A DNA stretch of 47,707 nucleotides, taken from NCBI GenBank assembly GCA_008363385.1, contig RHKY01000040.1, positions 1 to 47,707 of the forward strand, read 5' to 3'. Under the pieces are notes generated by a model. The model ran no database searches. It saw only the letters and a program-made list of their open reading frames with translations, and was not told the DNA's origin. Source of the stretch: Acidobacteriota bacterium (GTDB lineage: Bacteria > Acidobacteriota > Thermoanaerobaculia > UBA5066). This document shows positions 1 through 8,192 of this stretch, one piece after another. Both the position numbers and the translations under genes were made by a program. Positions within the stretch are counted from its first letter, which is position 1. Each line of letters begins with the position of its first letter.

Positions 1-95
1 AAAGCCGTGTGCGGGAAACCCGCACGCACGGTTTGAAAGGGGGTCTTGTGACGACTCTTGCGGCTCCGCCGCGAAAGGACTAGCAGGATCTACCA
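1..95 (+). mobile_element. Group II intron 3' end (domain V plus probable domain VI), rest lies outside the window
   Basis: Bases 2-34 fold as a group II intron domain V. The lower stem pairs AAGCCGTG (2-9) with CACGGTTT (27-34), with the catalytic AGC triad at 3-5 and a two-base bulge at 25-26. The upper stem GTGCGGG/CCCGCAC closes on an A-rich loop. It is followed by the G-rich linker usual after domain V and by a second imperfect hairpin at about 56-79, which is the likely domain VI. The 3' splice site should fall between about 80 and 95, immediately before the next start codon. The reverse transcriptase, if there is one, would lie upstream of the window. The match to known bacterial introns is from memory of the family; the exact 3' boundary is not determined. 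Confidence 0.75.
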
Positions 96-3000
96 ATGCG
101 CTCCTCCGGCCCGTGGAGCGTCGGGCTCCTCCTGCTCCTCGGGCTCGCCCCTCGTCTCGACGCCGGGCAACCGGCCCTGCGGTCCTACTCGATCCGGGAC
201 GGCCTCCCTTACTCGCAGGTCTTCTGCGTCCTCCAGGACCGGCGAGGCTTCCTCTGGGCCGGCACCTCGTACGGCCTGGCGCGTTACGACGGACGCGAGT
301 TCGTGACGGTCGACAAGGCGCGCGGCCTGCCGCACGACTCGGTCCTCTCGGTCGCCGAGGACGAGGTCGGCACCGTCTGGGTCCTGACGCAGGCGGGCCT
401 GGCGCGGATCTCCCCCTCGGGCGGGCCCCACGGCGCCCCGCGCCCGGTCCCGCTCCCGGACTCCGTCCGCTCCCTGGCCACCGGGGGCCTCACCCGCCTG
501 GCCGCCTCCGGGCCCGCCCTCTGGCTCGCGGGGGCTCCCGGCCTCTTCCGGTACCGCGACGGCACGCTCGAGAGGGTCCCGCTCCCCGACGGGCTCCGGG
601 GGAGCGACGTCTCCTGGCTCGGACCCGTCACGGCGGACCAGGCGTGGCTCGTGGCGAGCGGGCGGGTGGCCCTCCTGGGCCCGGAGCGCACTCCGTCCGT
701 CTTCGCGGCCCCGGCGGCGCACGGTCCCGCCGTCGCCACGGTCCGCTCCGGCGACGAGGTCCTCCTCGTCGCCCGCGACGGCGTGTCCAGCCTCGGCGGC
801 AGCGGATTCGTCGTCGACCCGCGCTTCCGCCTCCCGGCGGGCCTGAACCCGAGCGGAGCCGCCAGCCACGACGGCGGGCTCGTCGTCCTGACTCCCGGCC
901 GGGGCGCGTGGTTGCTGCCCCGCCAGGGGGAGCCCCGGAACCTGGGTCGAGAGGAGGGGCTCCTCTCGGACTCGGTCCACGCCGCGGTCGAGGACCGCGA
1001 CGGCCTCCTCTGGCTGGCGACCGAGAACGGGCTGGTCAAGGTCCTGGACCTGGCGATCACGGTCTACCCGCGCCGGCCGGGACGGATCGGCGAGACGGTC
1101 CTGAGCTTCGCCCCGGACGGCGGGGGCGGGACCTGGATCGGTCACGACGAGGGCGTCACCCTCGCTTCCGGGGACGGCGCGACGCTCCTCGACCCCCTGC
1201 CGGGGAGCGCCGAGGACCGGGGCGTCTGGGCGGTCCTGGCCCTCGGGCCGGGCGAGGCCCTCGTCGCCACGAAGACCGGGATCTCGCGCGTGGGGAGAGG
1301 AGGCGCCCAGCGTGTCCCCGGGCTCCCGCTGGCCGGGCGGGGCCGCGTCTACGACCTGCACCGGGACCGGAACGGATTCGTCTGGGCGTCGACCGACGAC
1401 GGTGTGGTCCGCTTCCGGTGGGAGGGAGGCCGGCCGGTGGACGTCCTCCTCCTCTCCGAGTCCGGCGGCGAGCCCGTCGGCGAGGTACGCGGCGTCGACT
1501 CGTTCCCCTCCGGCGAGGTCTGGTTCGGGACGGACGGCGGCGGCCTCCTCCGCTGGGACGGGAGCCAGCTGCGGAGGCTCGGCGCCGCCGACGGGCTGCC
1601 CACCGGGGTCTGCCGGACCGTCCTGTGCGACGGGGAGGTCGTCTGGATCGGGACCGACGCCGGTCTGTTCCGGTGGCGGGCCGGGCGGATCGAGCCGGTG
1701 CCCCTCGTCGGCGACCGGCTCGGACGCCCGTACGTCGTCGCTCTCGCGCCCGGGCGGGACGGGGCGGTCTGGGTCGCGCTCACCGACCGGCTCGCGGAGC
1801 TCCGGGATGACCGCGTCGTCTCCGTCCTGGACCGCGCCACCGGCCTCGCGTTCGAGAGCACGACCGCGGAGAACTGCCTCCTCGCCGACGCTTCCGGGAG
1901 GCTCTGGGCGGGGCTCGTGGGGGGAGCGGTGGTGATCGACCTCGACGAGCGGAGGCGGGAGTGGCCGCTCCCCGACGTCGTCCTCCTCGGCGCCTGGGAC
2001 GGGGCTGGAAACGCCATTCTTCCCCGGGCCCTGGTGCCGCACGGGCGGAACACGATCACGTTCGCCTACCGCTCCCCGACCTTCGTCGCCGAGGAGGCGA
2101 CTCGCTTCCAGGAGCGGCTCGTCGGCTACGACAGGGACTGGTCCCCCCCGCACGCCGAACCCGGGCAGCGGTACACCAACCTCCCGGCTGGGAGCTACGC
2201 GCTCGAGGTCCGGGCGGTCTCGCTCCGGGGAGAGAGCCCCTCGCCCTCCGTCCTCCGGTTCTCCGTCGGGTCCCCCTGGTGGGCGACGCCGACGGCGCTC
2301 ACCGGCTTCACCGCCGCCCTCGTGACGGCGCTGGCGGGCGCCGTGGCCTGGAGGACGCGGACCCTCCGTCACCGGGCGCTCGTCCTCGCCGCGCGCGTGG
2401 CCGAGAGGACCCGGGAGCTGGCCGGGGCGAACGAGCGCCTCCGGGAGGCGCAGCGGCGCGTCGACGAGCTCCTGGCCAGCGGGGCGAAGGCCCAGGAGGA
2501 CGTCGCCGCCTGGGCCGGGGCGGCCGCCTCCGAGATCGCCCGCACCGTGGGGGCTAGGGAGATCTCCGTCCTGACGCTCGACGCCGAGCGGCCCTCGCTC
2601 CTGACCGGCTCCTCGGAGGTCGCCCTCGGGGCCGACCTCCTCGCCCGCCTCGGCAGGGGCGAGACGGTGACGCAGGGCCACGACCGCAGGCTCGTCCCGG
2701 CCGCCGGGGCCTCGGGGGAGCTGCTCGCCGTCCTCGTCGTCGACGGCCTCGACCCGGGGGACGCCGGAGCGGCCGAGCGGCTGGTCCTGGCGTTCGCGCA
2801 GCAGCTGGGGGGAGCGCTCGAGATGCGCAAGCTCCGGCGCCGGCTCGCCGACGCCGAGGCGGCCCGGAGCCTCGTGAGGCAGAGCCTCCTGGAGAGGGGG
2901 GTCGAGACGGTGGCGCTCTGCCCGGCCTGCGGCGTCTGCCGCCCGGCCGGCGCCCCCACGTGCGCGGAGGACGGGGCGACGCTCGTCACGGAGGGCCTCC

Positions 3001-3965
3001 TCCCGCTCGCCGTGAAGGGGCGCTACCGGCTTCGCCGGCTCCTCGGCGAGGGGGGGATGGGGCGGGTCTTCCTGGCCGACGACGAGAAGCTCGGGAGGGA
3101 GGTGGCCCTGAAGCTGGTCCGGCCCGAGCGGTTCGACGACCCGTCGGTCCGGCTGAGGTTCGAGCGCGAGGCCCGGGCCGCCGCGCGGATCCAGCACCCG
3201 GGCGTCGTGGCCCTCTTCGACTCCGGCGCCCTCGACGACGGGTCGCTCTTCCTCGTCCTGGAGCGCCTCCGCGGGACGGGGCTCGAGGCCGCCCTGGAGC
3301 GCTGGGGGCGGCCGTCGGCCTCGCAGGCGGCCCGGGTCCTCTCGCAGGCCTCCTCGGCCCTGGCCGCGGCCCATCGCTCCGGCATCGTCCACCGCGACGT
3401 CAAGCCCGGGAACCTCTTCCTCGTCCCCGACGGCGACGACTTCCGCGTGAAGGCCCTCGACTTCGGGCTCGCCCGGCCGCTGGGTCCGGCCGCCGGGCTG
3501 ACCCGGACCGGGATGGTGGTCGGGACACCCGCCTACATGGCGCCGGAGCAGGTCCGGGGCGAGCCCGCCACGCCGAGGACCGACCTCTACTCGCTGGCGG
3601 TCGTGGGCTGGGAGCTCCTGACCGGCTCGCGGCTGGTCGTCTCCGAAGCGCTGGGGACCATCTTCCAGTCGATCCTGGCCGATCCCGCTCCGGCCCCCTC
3701 CCTCCTCCGGCCGGGCCTCCCCCCGGCGGTGGACGCGGCCCTCGCGGGCGCGCTCGCCAAGGAACCGTCCACGCGACCTCCGGACCTGGAGGCCTGGGCG
3801 GCCTCGTTCTGCCCCGTCCTCGCCGCGAGCCCGCCCGACGGGGACGCCTGGCCGGAGCCCGTCGGCCCGGCCCTGGAGACGGACGGACAGAGAGCCGGGG
3901 CCCGGACCCTCCCGGCCGGGGGCGCCCCCGCGGCGACGGCTACCGCCAGGTCATCAGGCCGGTGA
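96..3965 (+). CDS. Regulator-propeller sensor fused to a Ser/Thr protein kinase
   Basis: A 1289-residue single-protein signalling device. Residues 1-24 form a signal peptide. Residues about 30-640 carry a run of two-component-regulator propeller repeats (motifs such as LWAGTSYGL, VWASTDDGV, VWIGTDAGL). A Y_Y_Y domain lies at about 670-730 and one membrane span at about 729-752, followed by a coiled coil and a GAF-like stretch. A Cys-rich patch (CPACGVC) lies near 941. From about 975 there is a complete Hanks-type kinase: GEGGMG loop near 980, Lys in VALKL near 1002, HRDVKPGN near 1098, DFG near 1121, then GTPAYMAPEQ. All catalytic residues are present, so it should be active. The propeller would sense a ligand outside the membrane and the kinase would act in the cytoplasm. 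In related proteins this sensor normally feeds a histidine kinase. It starts just after the intron end and overlaps the convergent phosphorylase gene by 26 bases. Confidence 0.93.
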   Translation: MRSSGPWSVGLLLLLGLAPRLDAGQPALRSYSIRDGLPYSQVFCVLQDRRGFLWAGTSYGLARYDGREFVTVDKARGLPHDSVLSVAEDEVGTVWVLTQAGLARISPSGGPHGAPRPVPLPDSVRSLATGGLTRLAASGPALWLAGAPGLFRYRDGTLERVPLPDGLRGSDVSWLGPVTADQAWLVASGRVALLGPERTPSVFAAPAAHGPAVATVRSGDEVLLVARDGVSSLGGSGFVVDPRFRLPAGLNPSGAASHDGGLVVLTPGRGAWLLPRQGEPRNLGREEGLLSDSVHAAVEDRDGLLWLATENGLVKVLDLAITVYPRRPGRIGETVLSFAPDGGGGTWIGHDEGVTLASGDGATLLDPLPGSAEDRGVWAVLALGPGEALVATKTGISRVGRGGAQRVPGLPLAGRGRVYDLHRDRNGFVWASTDDGVVRFRWEGGRPVDVLLLSESGGEPVGEVRGVDSFPSGEVWFGTDGGGLLRWDGSQLRRLGAADGLPTGVCRTVLCDGEVVWIGTDAGLFRWRAGRIEPVPLVGDRLGRPYVVALAPGRDGAVWVALTDRLAELRDDRVVSVLDRATGLAFESTTAENCLLADASGRLWAGLVGGAVVIDLDERRREWPLPDVVLLGAWDGAGNAILPRALVPHGRNTITFAYRSPTFVAEEATRFQERLVGYDRDWSPPHAEPGQRYTNLPAGSYALEVRAVSLRGESPSPSVLRFSVGSPWWATPTALTGFTAALVTALAGAVAWRTRTLRHRALVLAARVAERTRELAGANERLREAQRRVDELLASGAKAQEDVAAWAGAAASEIARTVGAREISVLTLDAERPSLLTGSSEVALGADLLARLGRGETVTQGHDRRLVPAAGASGELLAVLVVDGLDPGDAGAAERLVLAFAQQLGGALEMRKLRRRLADAEAARSLVRQSLLERGVETVALCPACGVCRPAGAPTCAEDGATLVTEGLLPLAVKGRYRLRRLLGEGGMGRVFLADDEKLGREVALKLVRPERFDDPSVRLRFEREARAAARIQHPGVVALFDSGALDDGSLFLVLERLRGTGLEAALERWGRPSASQAARVLSQASSALAAAHRSGIVHRDVKPGNLFLVPDGDDFRVKALDFGLARPLGPAAGLTRTGMVVGTPAYMAPEQVRGEPATPRTDLYSLAVVGWELLTGSRLVVSEALGTIFQSILADPAPAPSLLRPGLPPAVDAALAGALAKEPSTRPPDLEAWAASFCPVLAASPPDGDAWPEPVGPALETDGQRAGARTLPAGGAPAATATARSSGR

Positions 3966-6486
3966 CGATGAGGTTGTTGGCGTCCGGGTGCTCGGGCCTC
4001 ACCCGCACGGTGTACCCCTGCATCCCGGTCCGGTCGCACGGAACGCTCCCGACGTAGACGTGGGTGCCGTCCCCCCGGCTCTCCGACAGGCCCATCGGGA
4101 CCGAGCGCGCGCGGGTGATCTCGCCGGCGGAGTCCAGCGGGCCGTGGTAGACCTCGACCAGCACCTCGTCGGGCGGGATCGCCCCGAGGTCCACGAGCGC
4201 CCGGACCTCGAACCCCTCCCCGATCGTCCTCACCCCCGGCGCCATCGCCTCCACCGAGAGGACGGCGACCGCGCTCCAGGACCGGAGGATCTCCTTCTTC
4301 CAGTCCGCCAGCTTCCGCGCCCGGGCCGCTCCGTCCGCCATCAGCTCCCGGTGGTAGCGCGCGGCCGGCACGTAGAACCGCTCGCAGTACTCCCAGATCA
4401 TCCGGTTGCAGCTGAACTGCGGCGAGAGCGTCTTCATCGACCTCTTCATCCGCGCGATCCACGGGCGCGGGAGGCCGTCGGCGGAGCGCTGGTAGAAGAG
4501 CGGGACCACCTCCTTCTCGAGGAGCTCGTAGAGGGCGTTGGACTCCACGTAGTCCTGGTAGGCGTAGTCCGAGTAGGTCTCGCCCTTGCCGATCGCCCAC
4601 CCCATCTCGGGCTGGTACGCCTCGGCCCACCACCCGTCGAGCGTGGAGAGGTTCAGGCCGCCGTTCGGGAGCACCTTCATCCCGCTCGTCCCGCTCGCCT
4701 CCATCAGCCTCCGCGGGGTGTTCAGCCAGACGTCGACGCCCTGGACCAGGTACCTCGCGACGGCCAGGTCGTAGTCCTCCAGGAAGAGGGCGTGGGGCCG
4801 GACGTCCTCCCGCTGGCAGAACTCGAAGACCGCCTTCAGGACCTCCTTGGCCTCGTGGTCCTTCGGGTGCGCCTTCCCGGCGAAGATGATCTGGACGGGC
4901 CGCTCCGGGTTGAGGAGGATCCGGGCCAGCCGCTCCGGGTCCCTCATGATCAGGGTGCCCCTCTTGTACGTCGCGAACCGGCGGGCGAAGCCGATCGTCA
5001 GGGCCCGCGAGCTGAGGACGCCGCGGGCGCGCTCCACGTCCCGCTGGGACCCGCCGCGCGAGAGGATCTGCTTCATCAGCCGCTGGCGGGCGAAGGCGAC
5101 GAGCCGCTCCCGGCGCCTCTCGTGCGTGGCCCAGAGCTCCTCGTCGGGGATGCTGTCGACGTTGTTCCAGGTCGAGGGCTGCCCGGGCCGGCGCCACCAG
5201 TCGCCGCCCAGGTACCGGTCGAACAGCGTCGCCATCTCGCGCGAGACGCTGCTGCGCGTGTGAGCCCCGTTCGTCACGTGCGAGATCGGGACCTCGTCCA
5301 CCGGGATCGCCGGGGAGACCCTCGACAGCAGCGCCCGGGAGACGTGGCCGTGCAGCTCGCTGACGCCGTTGGCCATCGCCGAGGACCGGAGCGCCAGCGC
5401 CGCCATGTTGAACGAGTCGTCCCCGCCGTTGGCGTCCCCGCTCCCGAGGGCCATGAACCGCTTCCGCGAGACGCCGACGTCCTCCCGGTACTCGGCGAAG
5501 TAGCGGTCCATCAGCTCGCCCGAGAAGATGTCGAACCCGGCCGGGACCGGCGTGTGGCTCGTGAAGATGCAGCCCGCCCGGGCGGCCTCCAGCGCCTCCG
5601 GGAACGTCAACCCGTGCGCCTTCACGAGCGTCCGGATCCGCTCCAGCGCCAGGAAGGCGGCGTGTCCCTCGTTCATGTGGCAGACCACCGGCGAGAGGCC
5701 CATCTCGAGGAGGGCCCGGAACCCCGCCATCCCCAGGACGATCTCCTGCCGGATCCTCGTCTCGCTGTCGCCGCCGTAGAGGTGGTCGGTGATCGGCCGG
5801 AGGTCGGCCGGGTTCTCCGGCAGGTTCGTGTCGAGGAGGTAGAGCGGCAGCCGCCCGACGTCGACTCGCCAGACCTGCACGAGGAGGTCCTGCCCCGCCA
5901 TCCGGATGCCGACCTTGAGGGGCGACCCGTCGGCGCGGGCCTGCGGCTGGAGCGGCAGGTTGTAGAAGTCGTTCGTCGGGTAGCGCTCCTGCTGCCAGCC
6001 GTCCGAGGTGAGGTACTGGCGGAAGTACCCCTGCTGGTAGAGGAGGCCCACGCCGACGAGGGGCACGCCCAGGTCGCTGGCGCTCTTGAGGTGGTGGCCC
6101 GCCAGGACTCCCAGGCCCCCGGAGTAGACCGGGAGGCACTCGGCCAGCCCGTACTCGGCCGAGAAGTAGGCCACCAGCGGGCGGTCGTCGAAGCGCTTGT
6201 CCCACCAGGTCGGCTCGTCCTTGTAGTCCTGGAGGCGCTCGAGCGTCCGCTCGTAGAACGCCATGAAGCCGTCGTCCTTCGTCAGCTCGTCGAGCCGGTG
6301 CTGAGAGATCTGCCCCAGCATCAGGACGGGGTTCTGGTAGGTGGCGTTCCAGAGCTCCAGGTCCATCCGCGTGAAGAGGACGCGGATCTCGTCGTCCCAC
6401 GACCAGAGGAGGTTGTAGGCCAGGTCGCGGAGCCCCTTCAGCGCCTCCGGCAGAGCGGGGACCACCCGGAACGAGTCGATGCGCAT
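3940..6486 (-). CDS. glgP: Alpha-glucan (glycogen) phosphorylase, DUF3417-type
   Basis: GT35 phosphorylase of about 848 residues that releases glucose-1-phosphate from glycogen or maltodextrin in the cytoplasm. The N-terminal 100 residues (NLLWSWDDEIRVLF) match the DUF3417 extension of the shorter bacterial phosphorylase class. The pyridoxal-phosphate lysine is Lys604 in EASGTSGMKVLPNG, followed by NLSTLDGWWAE. The reading frame stays open 18 codons further upstream, but the start at 6486 has a strong GGGAGG ribosome site five to six bases away and begins with the conserved N-terminus. No other glycogen gene is visible nearby. The 3' end runs into the kinase gene on the other strand. Confidence 0.96.
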   Translation of the reverse strand: MRIDSFRVVPALPEALKGLRDLAYNLLWSWDDEIRVLFTRMDLELWNATYQNPVLMLGQISQHRLDELTKDDGFMAFYERTLERLQDYKDEPTWWDKRFDDRPLVAYFSAEYGLAECLPVYSGGLGVLAGHHLKSASDLGVPLVGVGLLYQQGYFRQYLTSDGWQQERYPTNDFYNLPLQPQARADGSPLKVGIRMAGQDLLVQVWRVDVGRLPLYLLDTNLPENPADLRPITDHLYGGDSETRIRQEIVLGMAGFRALLEMGLSPVVCHMNEGHAAFLALERIRTLVKAHGLTFPEALEAARAGCIFTSHTPVPAGFDIFSGELMDRYFAEYREDVGVSRKRFMALGSGDANGGDDSFNMAALALRSSAMANGVSELHGHVSRALLSRVSPAIPVDEVPISHVTNGAHTRSSVSREMATLFDRYLGGDWWRRPGQPSTWNNVDSIPDEELWATHERRRERLVAFARQRLMKQILSRGGSQRDVERARGVLSSRALTIGFARRFATYKRGTLIMRDPERLARILLNPERPVQIIFAGKAHPKDHEAKEVLKAVFEFCQREDVRPHALFLEDYDLAVARYLVQGVDVWLNTPRRLMEASGTSGMKVLPNGGLNLSTLDGWWAEAYQPEMGWAIGKGETYSDYAYQDYVESNALYELLEKEVVPLFYQRSADGLPRPWIARMKRSMKTLSPQFSCNRMIWEYCERFYVPAARYHRELMADGAARARKLADWKKEILRSWSAVAVLSVEAMAPGVRTIGEGFEVRALVDLGAIPPDEVLVEVYHGPLDSAGEITRARSVPMGLSESRGDGTHVYVGSVPCDRTGMQGYTVRVRPEHPDANNLIVTGLMTWR

Positions 6487-6564
6487 CTGTCCTCCCGGCT
6501 CCCGCCGGGACCCTCCCGGCGCGGCCGCACCGCGCATCATCCGGTCACCGGGCCGGCTCGTGCA

Positions 6565-6698
6565 AGGAGGCCCGGCCCGCGTCAGCGGGCCCTCCTCACC
6601 GTGGCGGAGGGGCCGAGGGGGCGCGGGGGAGCGGCGTCAGCACGCTCCCCCGATCAGGATCGCTGAACCCGCACGGTCCCGGGTTCCCCGAGGAAATG
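6565..6698 (-). repeat. Dispersed palindromic repeat, copy 1 (interrupted)
   Basis: Shares two blocks with the copies at 32304-32386 and 41496-41604: a GC palindrome (GGCCCGCGTCAGCGGGCC, then CCGTGGCGGAGGGG) at about 6568-6618, and CCCGCACGGTCCCGGGTTCC at about 6668-6688. Between the blocks, this copy carries about 40 extra bases with the stop codon of the next gene and a hairpin. As in the other copies, it lies at the 3' end of a minus-strand gene. Here it also supplies the last dozen codons of that gene. Confidence 0.6.
6625..6651 (-). terminator. Hairpin after the 6654-6998 gene
   Basis: GGGGGAGCG (6625-6633) pairs perfectly with CGCTCCCCC (6643-6651) around a nine-base loop, three bases beyond the stop codon of the minus-strand gene. 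There is no clear U tract, so it is a terminator-like hairpin rather than a proven intrinsic terminator. Confidence 0.5.
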
Positions 6699-6998
6699 AA
6701 CGAGATGCGCCACGTGCCACACCCGTCTCCCCTCCTCGTCCACGTCCCCGGAGCGGACCAGGAACTCGCCGTCCGGCTTCTGTCCCAGGGGGAACGGGGC
6801 CGCCATCGCGCGACAGGTCTCCCCGCCGGTCTCGGGGAACTCCAGCGTGACGGTCGCCCTTCGCCTGGGGGCGGGTAGCTCCCGGGCCACGCCGTTCAGG
6901 ACGTCCATGCCGACCGGAACGTCCACGCAGAGCTCGTTCGCGGGCAGGACCTGCTCCCTGCCGCGAACCGCATCGTAGAGGCGAACGGACTCCGCCAT
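6654..6998 (-). CDS. Small conserved-looking protein of unknown function
   Basis: 114 residues, family not recognised. The start at 6998 was chosen over an upstream in-frame ATG at 7082 because GGGAGG lies five to six bases before it. The protein begins MAESVRLYDAV, has no membrane segment or signal peptide, and contains a basic patch (PAPRRRATV) and an acidic-aromatic segment (DEEGRRVWHVAHLVHFL). The last codons (FLGEPGTVRV) are read from the dispersed repeat seen elsewhere only between genes, so the C-terminus seems to have been replaced by repeat sequence. It is divergent from the hemerythrin gene. Function cannot be given. Confidence 0.6.
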   Translation of the reverse strand: MAESVRLYDAVRGREQVLPANELCVDVPVGMDVLNGVARELPAPRRRATVTLEFPETGGETCRAMAAPFPLGQKPDGEFLVRSGDVDEEGRRVWHVAHLVHFLGEPGTVRVQRS

Positions 6999-7111
6999 TC
7001 GAACCTCCCGGAGGACCCTGCCCCAATGTGGGTCCTCCCGACCGGAAATCAAGGGGCGTTCGCGTGGCGACGGATGAATCACGGCGCGGCGGCATGATCC
7101 ATTTGCTCCAT

Positions 7112-7139
7112 TTGACCGGATCGCGCCCTCTCCTATCGT
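7112..7139 (+). promoter_or_regulatory. Sigma-70-like promoter of the hemerythrin gene
   Basis: TTGACC (7112-7117), a 16-base spacer, then TATCGT (7134-7139). The ATG at 7148 is eight bases past the -10 box, about where transcription should begin, and there is no ribosome site in front of it. The transcript is therefore probably leaderless. Confidence 0.5.
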
Positions 7140-7147
7140 CCGGCGTC

Positions 7148-7648
7148 ATGAACCCCGTCGGAAAGGGCGCGCCCCGCCGGAGCCCCTTGCGGACCGCCGG
7201 CCCGCCGGCGCCCCCCACGAAGGTGGCGGACGCTCTCGTCCTGGACCACAAGCGGATCGGGGCCGAGGTCCGCCGGATGGCCCGCCTCATCGAGGCGCGG
7301 AGCCCGCTCCCCCAGCTCCGCGAGGGTCAGGCGCGGCTGGCCGAGCACGTGAAGGACCACTTCCGCCTGGAGGAGGAGGCGATCTTCCCGCTCGTCCTCT
7401 ACCTCACGAGCGACCAGGCACGGGCCGCGGTCGACGTCCTCCTCGAGGAGCACGTCCAGATGCGGGCTTCCCTGGAGGAGTTCGCGGGAGACCTCGCCCG
7501 AGGGAGCCGGCGCGCCAAGGCGTTCCGCGAGCTCCGGGAAGCCCTCGCCCGCCACCAGGCGCGCGAGACGCGTCTCCTCTACCCCCTCTCCGACCAGCTC
7601 CTCCCCGAGTCGATCCGCCGCCAGATCGCGGACCGGGCCGCCAGGTAG
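7148..7648 (+). CDS. Hemerythrin (HHE) domain protein
   Basis: 166-residue cytoplasmic four-helix protein expected to hold a non-haem di-iron centre that binds O2 or senses NO or iron. The ligand set is visible: His34 (DHKRI), His67/His71 and Glu75 (HVKDHFRLEEEAIFPL), His102 (EEHVQM), and His136 with Glu140 (RHQARETRLLYP). A proline-rich 25-residue leader precedes the domain. The start at 7148 is favoured by the promoter spacing; an in-frame ATG at 7094 would lie upstream of the -10 box. Stand-alone HHE proteins act in oxygen or nitrosative stress, but nothing nearby shows which. Confidence 0.88.
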   Translation: MNPVGKGAPRRSPLRTAGPPAPPTKVADALVLDHKRIGAEVRRMARLIEARSPLPQLREGQARLAEHVKDHFRLEEEAIFPLVLYLTSDQARAAVDVLLEEHVQMRASLEEFAGDLARGSRRAKAFRELREALARHQARETRLLYPLSDQLLPESIRRQIADRAAR

Positions 7649-7672
7649 CAGCCCCCGCCCGCCGCGGAGCGG

Positions 7673-7693
7673 GAGCCGCGCTCGGCGCGGCTC
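7673..7693. terminator. Bidirectional terminator-like hairpin between convergent genes
   Basis: GAGCCGCG (7673-7680) pairs perfectly with CGCGGCTC (7686-7693) around a five-base loop, exactly filling the gap between the hemerythrin gene and the stop codon of the convergent gene. Confidence 0.55.
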
Positions 7694-8182
7694 TCACTTG
7701 ACGGTTTCGAAGACCCCCGTCTTCCGGTTCTTCCGGACGTCGTCCCACGCGAAGCACCGGCCGTTCATCGCGACCCAGACGCCGTGCGGCAGCGCCTGGA
7801 CGAACGACAGGGCGCTGCCGAGGTTGAAGAGGCCGTCCGAGCTGCCGAACGCGTACGGGACCATCGCCCCGGTCAGGACGATCGTCTTCGCCAGCCCGGC
7901 CCTCCCCAGGACGCCCGCCGTCTCGGCCATCGTGTCCGTCCCGTGGGTGATCACGATCCTCGTCTCGCTCGCCTTCCGGCAGTGGTCGAGGAGCAGCTCC
8001 CGGTCCGCGTCGGTCATCTCCAGGCTGTCGACCATCATGACCGTCCGGGTCGACACCGGGACGTGGCAGCGTCCGAGCCGGAGCATCTCGCCGACGTGGG
8101 TGTCCTTGAAGAAGAGGGTCCCGGTCAGCTCGTCGTACTCCTTGTCGAACGTCCCGCCCGTGATCAGGAGCCTTATCGCCAT
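7694..8182 (-). CDS. Asparaginase-fold protein, N-terminal domain only
   Basis: 162 residues matching the N-terminal domain of type I/II L-asparaginases. The first catalytic threonine is present (Thr11 in ITGGTFDKE), as is the second motif (ITHGTDTMAET, Thr82-Asp83) and then LTGAMVP. True asparaginases are about 330 residues and have a second domain that completes the active site across the dimer; it is absent here. The downstream sequence is a clean stop beside a hairpin, so this looks like the known short asparaginase-domain family rather than a fresh truncation. Activity is uncertain. It sits 10 bases after the CBS gene and is probably co-transcribed. A GGGGG ribosome site precedes the ATG. 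Confidence 0.85.
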   Translation of the reverse strand: MAIRLLITGGTFDKEYDELTGTLFFKDTHVGEMLRLGRCHVPVSTRTVMMVDSLEMTDADRELLLDHCRKASETRIVITHGTDTMAETAGVLGRAGLAKTIVLTGAMVPYAFGSSDGLFNLGSALSFVQALPHGVWVAMNGRCFAWDDVRKNRKTGVFETVK

Positions 8183-8192
8183 CGCTGCCCCC

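Noticed and set aside
90-3392. 1100-codon open frame on the minus strand opposite the sensor kinase
   Set aside because: Shadow of the very high GC coding frame; Pro/Gly/Arg-rich with no recognisable domain, while the plus strand has a full domain series.
6637-7290. 217-codon minus-strand frame overlapping the hemerythrin promoter
   Set aside because: Overlaps both the 114-residue gene (other frame, with a good ribosome site) and the divergent hemerythrin start; Arg/Gly-rich composition typical of shadows.
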